Part shown: one piece after another, positions 1 to 11,699 of the stretch | Numbering within the stretch: position 1 is the stretch's first letter | How the letters are laid out: each line of letters opens with the position of its first letter | DNA from: Chrysomallon squamiferum | Lineage: Eukaryota; Mollusca; Gastropoda; Neomphalida; Peltospiridae | Length of the DNA: 62,000 nt | Reading direction: 5' to 3' | Assembly: GCA_012295275.1 (NCBI GenBank) | Contig: CM022676.1 | Coordinates: 2,372,313 to 2,434,312 of the forward strand | Notes under the pieces: model-generated | The model's database searches: none | What the model was told of the DNA's origin: nothing | Seen by the model: only the letters and a program-made list of their open reading frames with translations | Made by a program: the position numbers and the translations under genes

Positions 1-450
1 AATAATAGTTGGACATTTTAGCTTATTAAAATATTTCCAAATCATAACGTATTTTTATTTGTTTTCTAAATGCAAAAATGACTAATTTGGTTTACATTTT
101 AATATAAAACGTTAGGGACATTTAAAGAACCATATGAAATTTCTAATCAGACAAATAGAGAGACAGCCAGATAGATTACATAGAGAATAGATTATATAAA
201 AAAACTATCTGAAATCATCATACAAATAAAATAGTCCTGTCTAATTGAATTAAAACAAATAAATTTCAGAATATTAATAAATACAAAATGAAATAATAAA
301 TACTTATACTATAAAAACGACTCTATCAAATGACACAAACAAATTATTTTATTTACTGATTTTTTAATTATAACAACAATAAGCAAAGCAGACAGGATAT
401 ATAAGAAATAAGTAAGTAAACAAATAAAGAACGACTTTGAAAGTTTAAAA
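1..450. repeat. AT-rich flank of left satellite array
   Basis: No gene is visible. The stretch is AT-rich and grades into the satellite: from about 250 it already resembles the 3' half of a monomer. Bases about 166-232 recur almost exactly at about 4784-4848, on the other side of the array, so the array is bracketed by a short direct repeat. Confidence 0.6.
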
Positions 451-2141
451 CGATCGAAGTCTTATTGAGCACATCTCACCTATTGGACCTCACTCTAATC
501 GATATGATTTTTTCTTTGCTTAGTTTATATATATACAGACAGACAGACACACACACACATGCACACACACACTTACACAGAGAAAAACCTCTGGTACTGA
601 ATGCATATACAATTTTAAAAGAATCAAAATTCAGTTAATTAAAAATTGCCAGAAAATTTAAAAAGAAATAAATTTCAGAATATTAATAAATACAAAATGA
701 AATAATAAATACTGATACTATAAAAACGATTCTATCAAATGACACAAAAAATTATTTTATTTACTGATTTTTTAATTATAACAACAATAAGCAAAGTAAA
801 CAGGATAGAGTAGATAAATAAGCAAAAAAAAATGAACCACTTTAAAACTTTAAAATGATCGAAGAATTAGTGAGTTCATATCACCTTAGGGACCTCACTC
901 TAATCGATATGATTTTTTCTTTGCTTTTTTTATATATCTACAGACAGACAGACACACCCACATATACGCACTTACAAAGAGAAAAACCTCTGGTACTGAA
1001 TGATTATAAAATTGTAAAAGAAACAAAATTCAATTAATTAAAAATTGCCAGAAAATTTAAAAACAAATAAATTTCAGAATATTAATAAATACAAAATGAA
1101 ATAATAAATACTGATATTATAAAAACGATTCTATCAAATGACACAAATAATTATTTTATTTACTGATTTTTTAATTATAACAGCAAGAAGTAAAGTAGAC
1201 AGGATAGAGTAAATAAATAAGCAAACAGAAAAGAACCACTTTAAAACTTTAAAATGATCGAAGAATTAGTGAGTACATCTCACCTAAGGGACCTCACTCT
1301 AATCGATATGATTTTTTCTTTGGTTTGTTTTTATATATACAGACAGACATACACACCCACACACAAACACTTACAAAGAGAAAAACCTCTGGTACTGAAT
1401 GATTATAAAATTGTAAAAGAAACGAAATTCAATTCATTAAAAATTGCCAGAAAATTTAAAAACAAATAAATTTCAGAATATTAATAAATACAAAATGAAA
1501 TAATAAATGCTGATACTATAAAAACGATTCTATCAAATGAAACAAAAAATTATTATTTGTACTGATTTTTTAATTATAACAACAATAAGCAAAGGAGACA
1601 GGATAGAGTAAATAAATAAACAAACAATAAGGAACCAATTTAAAACTTTAAAATGATCGAAGACTTAGTGAGTACATCTCACCTAAGGGACCTCACTCTA
1701 ATCGATATGATTTTGTCTTTGCTTTGTTTATATATATACAGACAGACAGACAGACAGACACACACACACACACTTACACAGAGAACAACTTCTGGTACTG
1801 AATGCATATACAATTGTAAAAGAATCAAAATTCAATTAATTATAAATTGCCAAAAAATTTAAAAACAAATAAATTTCAGAATATTAATAAATACAAAATG
1901 AAATAATAAATACTGATATTATAAAACGATTCCATCAAATGACACAAAAAATTATTTTATTTACTGATTTTTTAATTATAACAACAACAAGCAAAGTGGA
2001 CATTATAGAGTAAATAAATAAGGAAACAAAAAAGAACCACTTTAAAACTTTAAAATGATCGAAGAATTAGTGAGTACATCTCACCTAAGGGACTTCACTC
2101 TAATCGATATGATGTTTTCTTTGCTTAGTTTATATATATAT

Positions 2142-2209
<68 letters not shown>

Positions 2210-2591
2210 TCAAAGAGAAAAACCTCTAGTACTGAATGCATATACAATTGTAAAATAATCAAAATTCAATTAATTAAAAATTGGCAGCAAATTTTTAAAA
2301 AGAAACATATTTCAGAATATTAATAAATACAAAATGAAATAATAAATACTTATACTATAAAAACGACTCTATCAAATGACACAAACAAATTATTTTATTT
2401 ACTGATTTTTTAATTATAACAACAATAAGCAAAGCAGACAGGATATATAAGAAATAAGTAAGTAAACAAATAAAGAACGACTTTGAAAGTTTAAAACGAT
2501 CGAAGTCTTATTGAGCACATCTCACCTATTGGACCTCACTCTAATCGATATGATTTTTTCTTTGCTTAGTTTATATATATACAGACAGACA

Positions 2592-2648
<57 letters not shown>

Positions 2649-4783
2649 AAAAACCTCTGGTACTGAATGCATATACAATTTTAAAAGAATCAAAATTCAG
2701 TTAATTAAAAATTGCCAGAAAATTTAAAAAAAATAAATTTCAGAATATTAATAAATACAAAAAGAAATAATAAATACTGATATTAAAAAACCGATTCTAT
2801 CAAATGACACAAAAAATTATTATTTGTACTGATTTTTTAATTATAACAACAATAAGCAAAGGAGACAGAAATAAGTAAGTAAACAAATAAAGAACGACTT
2901 TCAAAGTTTAAAACGATCGAAGGCTTAGTGACTACATCTCACCTATTGGACGTCACTATAATATATGTTTGTGAACACATATCACTAAAGGGAGATAAGT
3001 CTAATCGACATAATTTTTACTTCGCTTAGTTAATACATTCCACGTAAGGGACTTAACTCTAATCGATATGATTTTTCCTTTGCTTTGTTTATATATATAC
3101 AGACAGACAGACACACCGACACACACACACAGAGAGAAACACCTCTGGTACTGAATGATTATACAATTGTAAAAGAAACAAAATTCAATTAATTAAAAAT
3201 TGCCAGAAAATTTAAAAACAAATAAATTTCAGAATATTAATAAATACAAAAAGAAAAAAGAAATACTGAAATTAAAAAACCGATTCTATCAAATGACACA
3301 AAAAATTATTTTATTTACTGATTTTTTAATTATAACAGCAACAAGCAAAGTGGACATTATAGGGTAAATAAATAAGCAAACAAAAAAGAACCACTTTAAA
3401 ACTTTAAAATGATCGAAGAATTAGTGAGTAGATCTCACCTAAGGGAGCTCACTCTAATCGATATGATTTTTTCTTTGCTAAGTTTATATATATACAGACA
3501 AACAGACAGACACACACACACACGCACACACGCACACATTTTCACAGAGAAAAACCTCTGGTACTGAATACATATACAATTTTAAAAGAATCAAAATTCA
3601 GTTAATTAAAAATTGCCAGAAAATTTAAAACCAAATAAATTTCAGAATATTAATAAATACAAAAAGAAATAATAAATACTGATATTAAAAAACCGATTCT
3701 ATCAAATGACACAAAAAATTATTATTTGTACTGATTTTTTAATTGTAACAACAATAAGCAAAGGGGACAGGATAAAGTAAATAAATAAGCAAATAATAAG
3801 GAACCAATTTAAAACTTTAAAATGATCGAAGACTTAGTGAGTACATCTCACCAAAAGGACCTCAGTCTAATCGATATGATTTTTTCTTTGCTTTGTTTAT
3901 ATATATACAGACAGACAGACACACACATACTTACACAGAGAACAACCTCTGGTACTGAATGCATATACAATTGTAAAAGAATCAAAATTCAATTAATTAA
4001 AAATTGCCAGAAAATTTAAAACGAAATAAATTTCAGAATATTAATAAATACAAAATGAAATAATAAATACTGATATTATAAAACGATTCTATCAAATGAC
4101 ACAAAAAATTATTTTATTTACTGAATTTTTAATTATAAAAACAATAAGCAAAGTAGACAGCATATATATAAGAAATAAGTAAGTAAACAAATAAAGAACG
4201 ACTTTGAAAGTTTAAAACGATCGAAGGCTTAGTGAGTACATCTCACCTATTGGACCTCACTCTAATATATTTTTGTGAACACATATCACTAAAGGGAGAT
4301 AATTCTAATCGACATAATTTTTACTTAGCTTAGTGAATACATGTGACGTAAGGGACCTAAATCTAATCGATATGATTTTTTTTTTTGCTTTGTTTATATA
4401 TGTACAGACAAACAGACACACCGACACACACACACAGAGAGAAAAACCTCTGGTACTGAATGATTATACAATTGTAAAAGAAACAAAATTCAATTAATTA
4501 AAAATTGCCAGAAAATTTAAAAACAAATACATTTCAGAATATTAATAAATACAAAAAGAAATAATAAATACTGATATTAAAAAACCGATTCTATCAAATG
4601 ACACAAAAAATTATTTTATTTACTGATTTTTTAATTATAACAGCAATAAGCAAAGTGGACATTATAGGGTAAATAAATAAGCAAACAAAAAAGAACCACT
4701 TTAAAACTTTAAAATGATCGAAGAATTAGTGAGTACATCTCACCTAAGGGACCTAACTCTAATCGATATGATTTTTTCTTTTA
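451..4783 (+). repeat. ~400-bp satellite array, left (about 11 monomers)
   Basis: Monomers start near 452, 857, 1256, 1655, 2057, 2497, 2917, 3412, 3824, 4211 and 4717, each marked by GATCGAAG, then a block containing CTCACTCTAATCGATATGAT, an internal (CAGA)n(CA)n microsatellite, CCTCTGGTACTGAATG and an AT-rich tail. At least three monomer types occur: GATCGAAGAATTAG (A), CGATCGAAGTCTTATTG (B), and a longer type C starting CGATCGAAGGCTTAG with about 90 extra bases that look like an internal partial duplication. Short ORFs starting ATGATCGAAGA recur in the A monomers but break in the others and run through the microsatellite, so they are not taken as genes. Confidence 0.9.
2586..2644 (+). repeat. 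(CA)n microsatellite inside a satellite monomer
   Basis: An almost perfect CA run follows a short CAGA run. It is the expanded version of the microsatellite present in every monomer of the array. Confidence 0.9.
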
Positions 4784-4850
4784 GATTACATAGAAAATAG
4801 ATTATATAAAAAAAACTATCTGAAATCATCATACAAATAAAATAGTCTGA
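4784..4850 (+). repeat. Array-flanking direct repeat
   Basis: About 66 bases here match about 166-232 with few changes. They sit exactly where the satellite sequence stops. This may be the pre-insertion sequence or part of an ancestral longer unit. Confidence 0.65.
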
Positions 4851-4893
4851 ATGGTATTTGAAGGAAGAAGTATGAAGAACGATAGATAATAGA

Positions 4894-4909
4894 GACAGAC
4901 AGAGAGAGA

Positions 4910-4978
<69 letters not shown>
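4894..4978 (+). repeat. (GA)n microsatellite
   Basis: Nearly pure GA dinucleotide run. Minus-strand ORFs of repeated Leu-Ser are shadows of it. Confidence 0.95.
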
Positions 4979-4980
<2 letters not shown>

Positions 4981-4981
<1 letters not shown>

Positions 4982-5240
4982 AAATAATAATAATAATAAC
5001 GCCAAATGAAAATGAAAGAACAACAAAATTTATTAAGAAGAGTAAATAAAACTGAATAAACCACTACAATTACTACAACAACAACTACTAAAACTACTGC
5101 TACTACTAGTACTAATCATAAGTAATATTGCAATAATAACGGTCGGGGGGGGGAAAGAAGAAAACAATAGAAAAAAACAAAATAAAAACAACAACAACAG
5201 AAAAGCAATGATTAACATCACCTAAATAAACTCTCAGTAC
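4981..5240 (+). repeat. Interspersed repeat, copy 1 of 3
   Basis: Starts with a short (AAT)n tract, then GCCAAATGAAAATGAAAGAA, an ACA/ACT-rich stretch and a G-run. The same order occurs near 7556-7850 (long copy) and 6175-6250 (short copy). The (AAT)n edge and multiple copies suggest a non-autonomous mobile repeat, but no terminal repeats or coding capacity were recognised. Confidence 0.65.
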
Positions 5241-5361
5241 TTATTATTATGAAAGCTTAGTATAGATATTATGTTCAATACAAATTCTTAATTTCATTAC
5301 TGGAAACGTAAAACGCGTCAAACGCGTATTAATACGTTTATGATCAATATAAGAGATATAA

Positions 5362-5577
5362 GGTAATAAAGATGTAACTATTGTCATAATAAAGATGTAT
5401 CTATTTTGGTAATAAAGATGTATCTATTGTGGTAATAAAGGTGTAACTATTGTGGTAATAAAGGTGTATATATTGTAATAGTAAAGATATATCTATTGTG
5501 GTAATAACGATATATCTATTGTAATAATAAAGATGTATCTGTTGTGGTAATAAAGACGTATCTAAGGTGATAATAAC
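5362..5577 (+). repeat. ~23-bp minisatellite (about 9 units)
   Basis: Repeats of a unit close to AATAAAGATGTATCTATTGT with small substitutions and a variable GGT linker. It lies between an interspersed repeat and the first transposase fragment. Confidence 0.85.
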
Positions 5578-5767
5578 AGAGCTAAAGTTAATCTAGCCCA
5601 GGGTTAGGTTCCGCCTAGTGAACTGTAGGGGAACAGGTTATTACTGGTTTACTGGCACGTGCAAGAGGAATCCGCTCCATCTTCCTGGCCGAAAGGGAAT
5701 GGTTCAGTCCATGTAGGAAGTGCCGAGGGTGCAGCTAAGATAAAGTAGATATAATTGATCTTAGGAA
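5578..5767. other. GC-richer non-coding stretch, unidentified
   Basis: This stretch (CCCAGGGTTAGGTTCC and onward) is clearly richer in G+C than its surroundings and sits directly before transposase-like sequence. It could be the 5' part of the same decayed mobile element. No intact reading frame or terminal repeat was seen. Confidence 0.3.
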
Positions 5768-6078
5768 TATCGAAGAAAAAGACCTTGCAGTCGAATATAG
5801 GACCAACCCTGATCTTCAGTGCCATGTTGGTAGAGCCGCTGCCTTGTCACTCCTCACATTGAACCAAGTGTAAGATATCTGGATGGATGTTCTGAACGAC
5901 AGTTTCGACCTTCCAAGGCTAGAGCAGTTCAACGACTACATCACCCACACATGGGTGTACGATGACGCCATATTTCAGCTACTACTGTGGGACAAAAAAC
6001 AATCTTGATGGATTCCACATCAAGTTGATGAACCGAATCCGAAAAGCTCATCCCAACCTGTTTGAGTTCGTTATAAAC
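5768..6078 (+). pseudogene. MULE-type transposase fragment, broken copy
   Basis: The translated sequence parallels the C-terminal half of the ORF at 6373-6915: a counterpart of EKDLAVEYRNNPDL, then a counterpart of LPRVDQFNDYITHTWV, then a counterpart of KNRIRKSHRNLSEFV. It is interrupted by an in-frame stop just after the NQV-like position, by small indels, and by loss of bases around the glycine/asparagine block. A (GA)n tract begins where the coding match ends. The other, more complete copy lies 300 bp downstream in the same orientation, so the two may be a tandem duplication of one decayed element. The start is not recognisable. Confidence 0.75.
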
Positions 6079-6082
6079 AGAA

Positions 6083-6170
<88 letters not shown>
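6078..6170 (+). repeat. (GA)n microsatellite
   Basis: GA run of about 90 bp, directly at the end of transposase homology. It is followed by the short copy of the (AAT)n-GCCAAATGAAAATGAAAGAA repeat. Confidence 0.95.
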
Positions 6171-6175
<5 letters not shown>

Positions 6176-6372
6176 TAATAATAATAATAATAATAAAGCC
6201 AAATGAAAATGAAAGAACAACAAAATCTATTAAGAAGAGTAAACATTACAATTACACTACAATTATTGCAACAACAGCTACTAATTGGTTTGTAAGCATT
6301 AATTTCATCTGTTTTTCTTTTACAATATACAAAATAATGGTTAAGTGTATAATACACTAAAGAAAATATTCC

Positions 6373-6915
6373 ATGTTTATAAATGAAGCTGTCCACGATA
6401 GAACTGGAGCTGAACCCACACCGCGTGTAGTACAGACAGACTCTGAGGTGGCTGTTATCCAAGCTGCTCAAGAGATGTACCCAGACGCCGAGATCAGAGG
6501 ATGTTTTAATCAAACTGTGTGGAGGAAAGTCTCAGAGAAAGACCTTGCAGTCGAGTACAGGAACAACCCTGATCTACTCCGCCATGTTCGTAGAGCCGCT
6601 GTCTTGTCACTACTCCCACGCAACCAAGTGCAGGACGTCGTGAACGACAGTCGCGACCTTCCAAGGGTAGATCAGTTCAACGACTACATCACCCACACAT
6701 GGGTGGACGATGACGCCAGATTTCAGCTACTACTCTGGAACCACTGGGCCAGACTGGGACCTCGGACCAACATCAAGCTTGAACGATTCTACAACAAGTC
6801 GAAGAACCGGATCCGAAAATCTCATCGCAACCTGTCTGAGTTCGTTACACACATACAGAGAGTCCAGGCTACAGACCGTGCAAGAATAGTTGAAGTCAAC
6901 CTTGGAGGATACTAG
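6373..6915 (+). pseudogene. MULE-like transposase, truncated ORF (180 codons)
   Basis: The open frame of 180 residues resembles the C-terminal half of MULE-domain transposases of invertebrate Mutator-like elements. Residues 18-30 (RVVQTDSEVAVIQ) fit the conserved 'tDxE' strand with acidic residues. A GC(x)nW block follows at about 43-50 (RGCFNQTVW), where the family usually has C-x2-H; the histidine is not seen. The region NHWARLGPRTNIKLERFYNK fits the motif found after the catalytic core, where a conserved Thr-Asn precedes a Glu. The DNA-binding zinc finger and the first catalytic aspartate, which should lie upstream, are absent, so this piece cannot be active. It is immediately followed by a (GA)n tract. 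Family assignment is by recognisable motifs, not by search. Confidence 0.75.
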
Positions 6916-6953
6916 TAAAGACAAGACAGCCTGTTTGAGTTCGTCACACACAT

Positions 6954-7079
<126 letters not shown>

Positions 7080-7374
7080 AAAATATGTATATTTAAGTCA
7101 CCTGTCTAATTATTTGGTAAGTATAAATATATCTGATATTAACAGTCCGCTAAAATGCAGTTATATAAAATATCCATTATCTGTATGATCATTATCGGAT
7201 AAGTATATAATATTTGCCTGGAAAAATGTATCCATGCATCATGATCAAATTGCAGCATTTATGTTTAAACAATGACTTCTTTGATACATTTACCAGGCAC
7301 GGTTGACTTGAACAATGTGAAGCTTTGGGAATGTTTTTTAATTCCGTAATCAAACAACATATCCTGTCAGATTC

Positions 7375-7500
7375 TCACTTACGGTCACGTGAATCACAGT
7401 CACCACATGACAACATCGCAGCTCCGAGTGATCGAACTCGCGACCTTTCAGTTATACGTCCAGCGATAGTAAAGCTTCACCATCACGGGAATATAACGTA
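7375..7500 (-). mobile_element. tRNA-like SINE fragment
   Basis: On the minus strand a tRNA-like promoter is visible. A box-A-like segment (TGGTGAAGC...CGCTGG) is followed about 35 bases later by GGTCGCGAGTTCGATC, which fits a box B / T-loop. The order and spacing fit a tRNA-derived SINE head. The tail towards lower coordinates is not clearly delimited, and no target-site duplication was identified. A true tRNA is unlikely, because no acceptor-stem pairing was found. Confidence 0.55.
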
Positions 7501-7552
7501 TTTGTATTTGAGTAACTGTTATTTAATTTTATTTCATTTTATTTATTTATAA

Positions 7553-7554
<2 letters not shown>

Positions 7555-7585
<31 letters not shown>

Positions 7586-7850
7586 GCCAAATGAAAATGA
7601 AAGAACAACAACAACTGAAGAAGAGTAAATAAAACTGAATAAACCACTACAATTACTACAACAACAACTACTAAAATTACTGCTACTACTAGTACTAATC
7701 ATAAGTAATATTGCAATAATAACGGTCGGGGGGTGGGTGTCAGAACAAAATAATAGAAAAAACAAAACAAACAAAACAAAAACAACAACAAAAGAAAAGC
7801 AACGATTAATATCACCTAAATAAACTGACAGTACTTATTATTATTATGAA
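7555..7850 (+). repeat. Interspersed repeat, copy 3 of 3
   Basis: Long copy of the element at 4981-5240: (AAT)n, GCCAAATGAAAATGAAAGAA, AACTACTAAAA, a CTACTACTAGTACTAATCAT block and a G-run. It is followed by the AAGCAACGATTAATATCACC flank that both long copies share. Confidence 0.65.
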
Positions 7851-8049
7851 AGCTCAATATAGATTTGTAATTTCATTACCGATTTTGTCAAACGCTTATT
7901 AATACTTTTACGATCGATGTATAAGGGATATCTTCTTTGAAACAAGTAGCTGATTAAAAGCAGGACAGAATCCGAGTGAATACTTTCAAAAACAAAAATT
8001 CTCAACTAAATTAATAATTAGAGGAAATGTACGTATACTGAAACCCACA

Positions 8050-8490
8050 ACTTGTGACCTTCATTGCTCAGTTCAGACGGAATCAACGAAGATCAAACTA
8101 ATCGTATTTGATAGACGTTACAGAGCCCAAGACATTCGTTAACCACAGTCAGTTATGTTGTCCATGATCGACATTTAAACTGATCGACATCTTTGATCGC
8201 AGCATGTCTGACTGTGTCAACTCGGAAGTCAACTGTGACGAGGAGTTCTGTTGTATCTGAACTTTCCACTTCAAATCTGGCTACAGCTGCACAATCAGCA
8301 TCTAACCACACGTTTGGGTTGAAGGGCAAAATGCCTCAACATTTCGTATGTGATTCAAGATAAGAACGGCGTGGTTGTTCAATACAGGGGACTAGACAAT
8401 GAAAATACCCGAATGTAGTTTTTCTGACGCGGCGTGAAATTCAACTTTTTTCGATCATCATAAGCAAACACTATGGCATGAAATTCAACC
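8050..8490. other. Unique block inside first 1.1-kb unit, no gene recognised
   Basis: Slightly richer in G+C than the surrounding repeat, with short interrupted reading frames on the plus strand. It could be a decayed exon or an inserted repeat. No motif was recognised. Confidence 0.25.
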
Positions 8491-9592
8491 TTTTTCAAAG
8501 AAATGTTGTTATGTGTTGAATGTATGCAATGTATATTGGATGTATATATAATGAATAAAGGGCTGAATTAGGCTTTAGATAATGAAGATATGCGAAACAA
8601 TAACTAAATGTTCCTAATTTGAAATTATAAATTTTACACCAAATCCACTGCATCAGCAAACAAAACTGTGAAGATGACATCCAGTTCAGCTAAAATATCA
8701 TTCAGAGCGTACACAGATGCAGATATCAGTTTTATTTATTTATTGTATTTCTTTTATTAGCAACTGGGAAAACCCCCATAATTCGCACGCAGAGTAAAGA
8801 ATGTGAGAGATCGAGATTGTCACGTAGTACAGTGACCTAGTAACAACTATTATCAAACTTAACTTCGAGAAAGTTCTATATATAAGCCCAAATCTAAATA
8901 AAGTGTCGGTTATAACATGGCGGATGTGAGAATTATTCTGGACATAAATATTTAATTTCAATAGCAAGAAAAATAATGTCGAAGGTTTTTTAATACTTTA
9001 ATGATCTATGTTTGTATAAGAGTTGTCTTCCCTGAAACACCTAGATCACAACAAGCAGGTCAAAGTTCGAATGAATAACTTTTAAAAGTAAATATTCTTA
9101 ATTATCTTAATAATTATCTCAATCACAAAGTGATTTATTGATTTAGTTTTCATAAAATAAAAATAGGACTAAATTAAGATGATAACTAGTACTTATCATT
9201 ATTTCTTAAAGAGCTAATTTGAAATTAAAAGTAGTATTTATTGCTTTGTTTTCCTGTAAAAAGTCAGATATTTACTAGGAAGTAATTTACATACAGGACA
9301 CACTGCTGAAAGTGACGTTTCTAGAAGGTAAGTTTTTCTTTTCGTTAGAAACAAAGATTTTTCTTATTACTGATTTTCCTGTAGATATATTTTGAAACCA
9401 GATTATCCATTTGAAACAAATACAGTGAAATAGTGGTTATTTGTTGAAGGTATGCTGTGTGTTTTGGATGTATACATAAAGAATATTAAAAATATCTGTA
9501 AACGATTTTACCACGTAGTACTGTGACCTAGTTAACAATGTTATCAAACTTTACCTTCGAGAATGTTCGCCGCTAAGATATCTGAAAACAAG

Positions 9593-9596
<4 letters not shown>

Positions 9597-9634
<38 letters not shown>

Positions 9635-9663
9635 TCAAAAAAAAAAAAAAAAAAAAAAAAAAG
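9597..9663 (+). repeat. (AAT)n followed by poly(A)
   Basis: AAT run followed by about 20 consecutive A. It is located at the end of the second 1.1-kb unit. Confidence 0.9.
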
Positions 9664-9809
9664 AGATGAAATAAATAAATGAAAAGAAAAAAAAAAAAAG
9701 AAAGTACCTACCTACAAGACAACAACAGAAACAACAACAAACAAACAAACAAAAAAAACGTCCTAATTAAACTGACATTTAGACATGGTACCTCTGAGTA
9801 TTACGCTGA

Positions 9810-9810
9810 A

Positions 9811-9853
<43 letters not shown>
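9810..9853 (+). repeat. (AAT)n microsatellite
   Basis: AAT run. Asn and Tyr homopolymer ORFs on either strand are shadows of it. Confidence 0.9.
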
Positions 9854-9854
<1 letters not shown>

Positions 9855-11009
9855 TAGTAGTAATTATAAAATAAAATGAAATAAAATAAAATCCAACAAG
9901 AGTCCCATTCCCCACCAAAAGAAAAGAAACAAACGAAGAAACGAACCAAAAATAAAAAATAAAATAAAAGAAGAACGAAATAAAAAGTAAAACAATTAGA
10001 GGGCTGAAAAAACGTAGTACAAAATAATAAGCCTAAACTCACTTGAATAAACTGTCAGGTATAACATGGTGGACGGAGGATAAATATTGATATAAATATT
10101 TAATTTTATTACCAAAAAAAATAATTTCGTCAAATGCTTCTTGATGGTTTGAGGATCAGTGTATAAGTGTTATCTCCCTGAAACTCCTCATTGTTAGAGT
10201 GGATAACGTTTGAAAAATAAATCACTATATCAATGGTAAAGTGATTTTTAATTCAGTTTTCATAAAATAAAATTAGGAATATATTAAGAAGATAACTACT
10301 ACTTATTATTATATTTAAATGTGTAAATTTAAAATTGAAATTATTAACTATTTTGTTTTGTTTTCATGGAAACATACGTTTACTAGGAAATAATTTACAT
10401 ATACAACACATTGCTAAAGGTGACGTTTCTAGAAGGGGTAAGTTATTATTTTTGTTACAAACAAATATTATTATTATTAGTGATTTTTATGTAGATACAT
10501 TTCTAAACATAATTGTTTATTTATAACAAATACACTGAAATCGTCGTTATGTGTTGAATGTATGCAGTGTATATTGGATGTATATGTAATGAAGGAGCGG
10601 ATTAGTCTTTAGATAATGAAGATTTGCGAAACAATAACTAAATATCCGTAGTTTCAAATTATAAAGATTACACTGTAAACTTTACAGTATTTGTCTGTTC
10701 ACAGTTATTCGCTTTGCTCTCTTCCATTGCTTGTCGCCATATCCACTTCGTCAGTAAATCAAACTGTGAAGCTGACATCTAGTTCAGCTAAAATATTATT
10801 CAGTACTTCAGAGTGTACACAGAAGTTGATATCAGTTTATCAATTTTATTTATTTATTAGAAACTTGGAAACCCTGCATAATCCGCCCCTCGAATAAAGA
10901 ATGTACGTAATAGACTTTGTCACGTAGTCCAGTGACCTAGTTAACAATGTTAACAAACTTTACCTTCGAGAATGTTCGGCGCTTCGACATGCGAAAAACA
11001 ATTTAGATA

Positions 11010-11010
11010 A

Positions 11011-11105
<95 letters not shown>
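11010..11105 (+). repeat. (AAT)n and (AT)n compound microsatellite
   Basis: An AAT run passes into about 45 bp of AT at the end of the third 1.1-kb unit. Confidence 0.9.
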
Positions 11106-11108
<3 letters not shown>

Positions 11109-11593
11109 TACAGTACGACAACAATAACAGCAATAAACAAATAAAAAACCGGACTAATTAAACTGACAAATATAAATGGTACATTTGAGTATTACGCTGA
11201 AAATAAATATTTATTTTTATTACCCACAAAATAATTTTCTCAAAAATAATTGTTAACGATGCAACGATTGATGTTCCTCTAAAAGTTATCTACTCAGATA
11301 AAACGCAGGTCAAAGTTCGAGTGGAAAACGTTTTTAAAATAAAAATACTCAAATGCATTAATAATTATTTCAACCGTACAATTTCATTAGAAAGAAAACC
11401 AAAGTGTGAAGCTGACATCTAGTTCAGCTAAAATATCACTCAGAGCTTGAAAGTGTACACAGATGTAGACATCAGTTTTATTTATTTATTAATAATCTGG
11501 CTCTAGATTCAAAAATGAATGTATTAGTTAACAATGTTATCTGACTTTACCTTCGAGAAAGTTCGCCGCTCAGACATCAGAAAACCAATGTAG

Positions 11594-11695
<102 letters not shown>

Positions 11696-11699
11696 ACAA

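Noticed and set aside
855-4019. Repeated 60-70-codon ORFs beginning MIEELVS or MIEDLVS in the satellite
   Set aside because: They run through a (CAGA)n(CA)n microsatellite of variable length, change frame between monomers and are absent from B and C types; they are repeat shadows.
7375-7500. Functional tRNA gene on the minus strand
   Set aside because: Box A and box B-like sequences are present, but no acceptor or anticodon stem could be paired, so a SINE fragment is the better reading.
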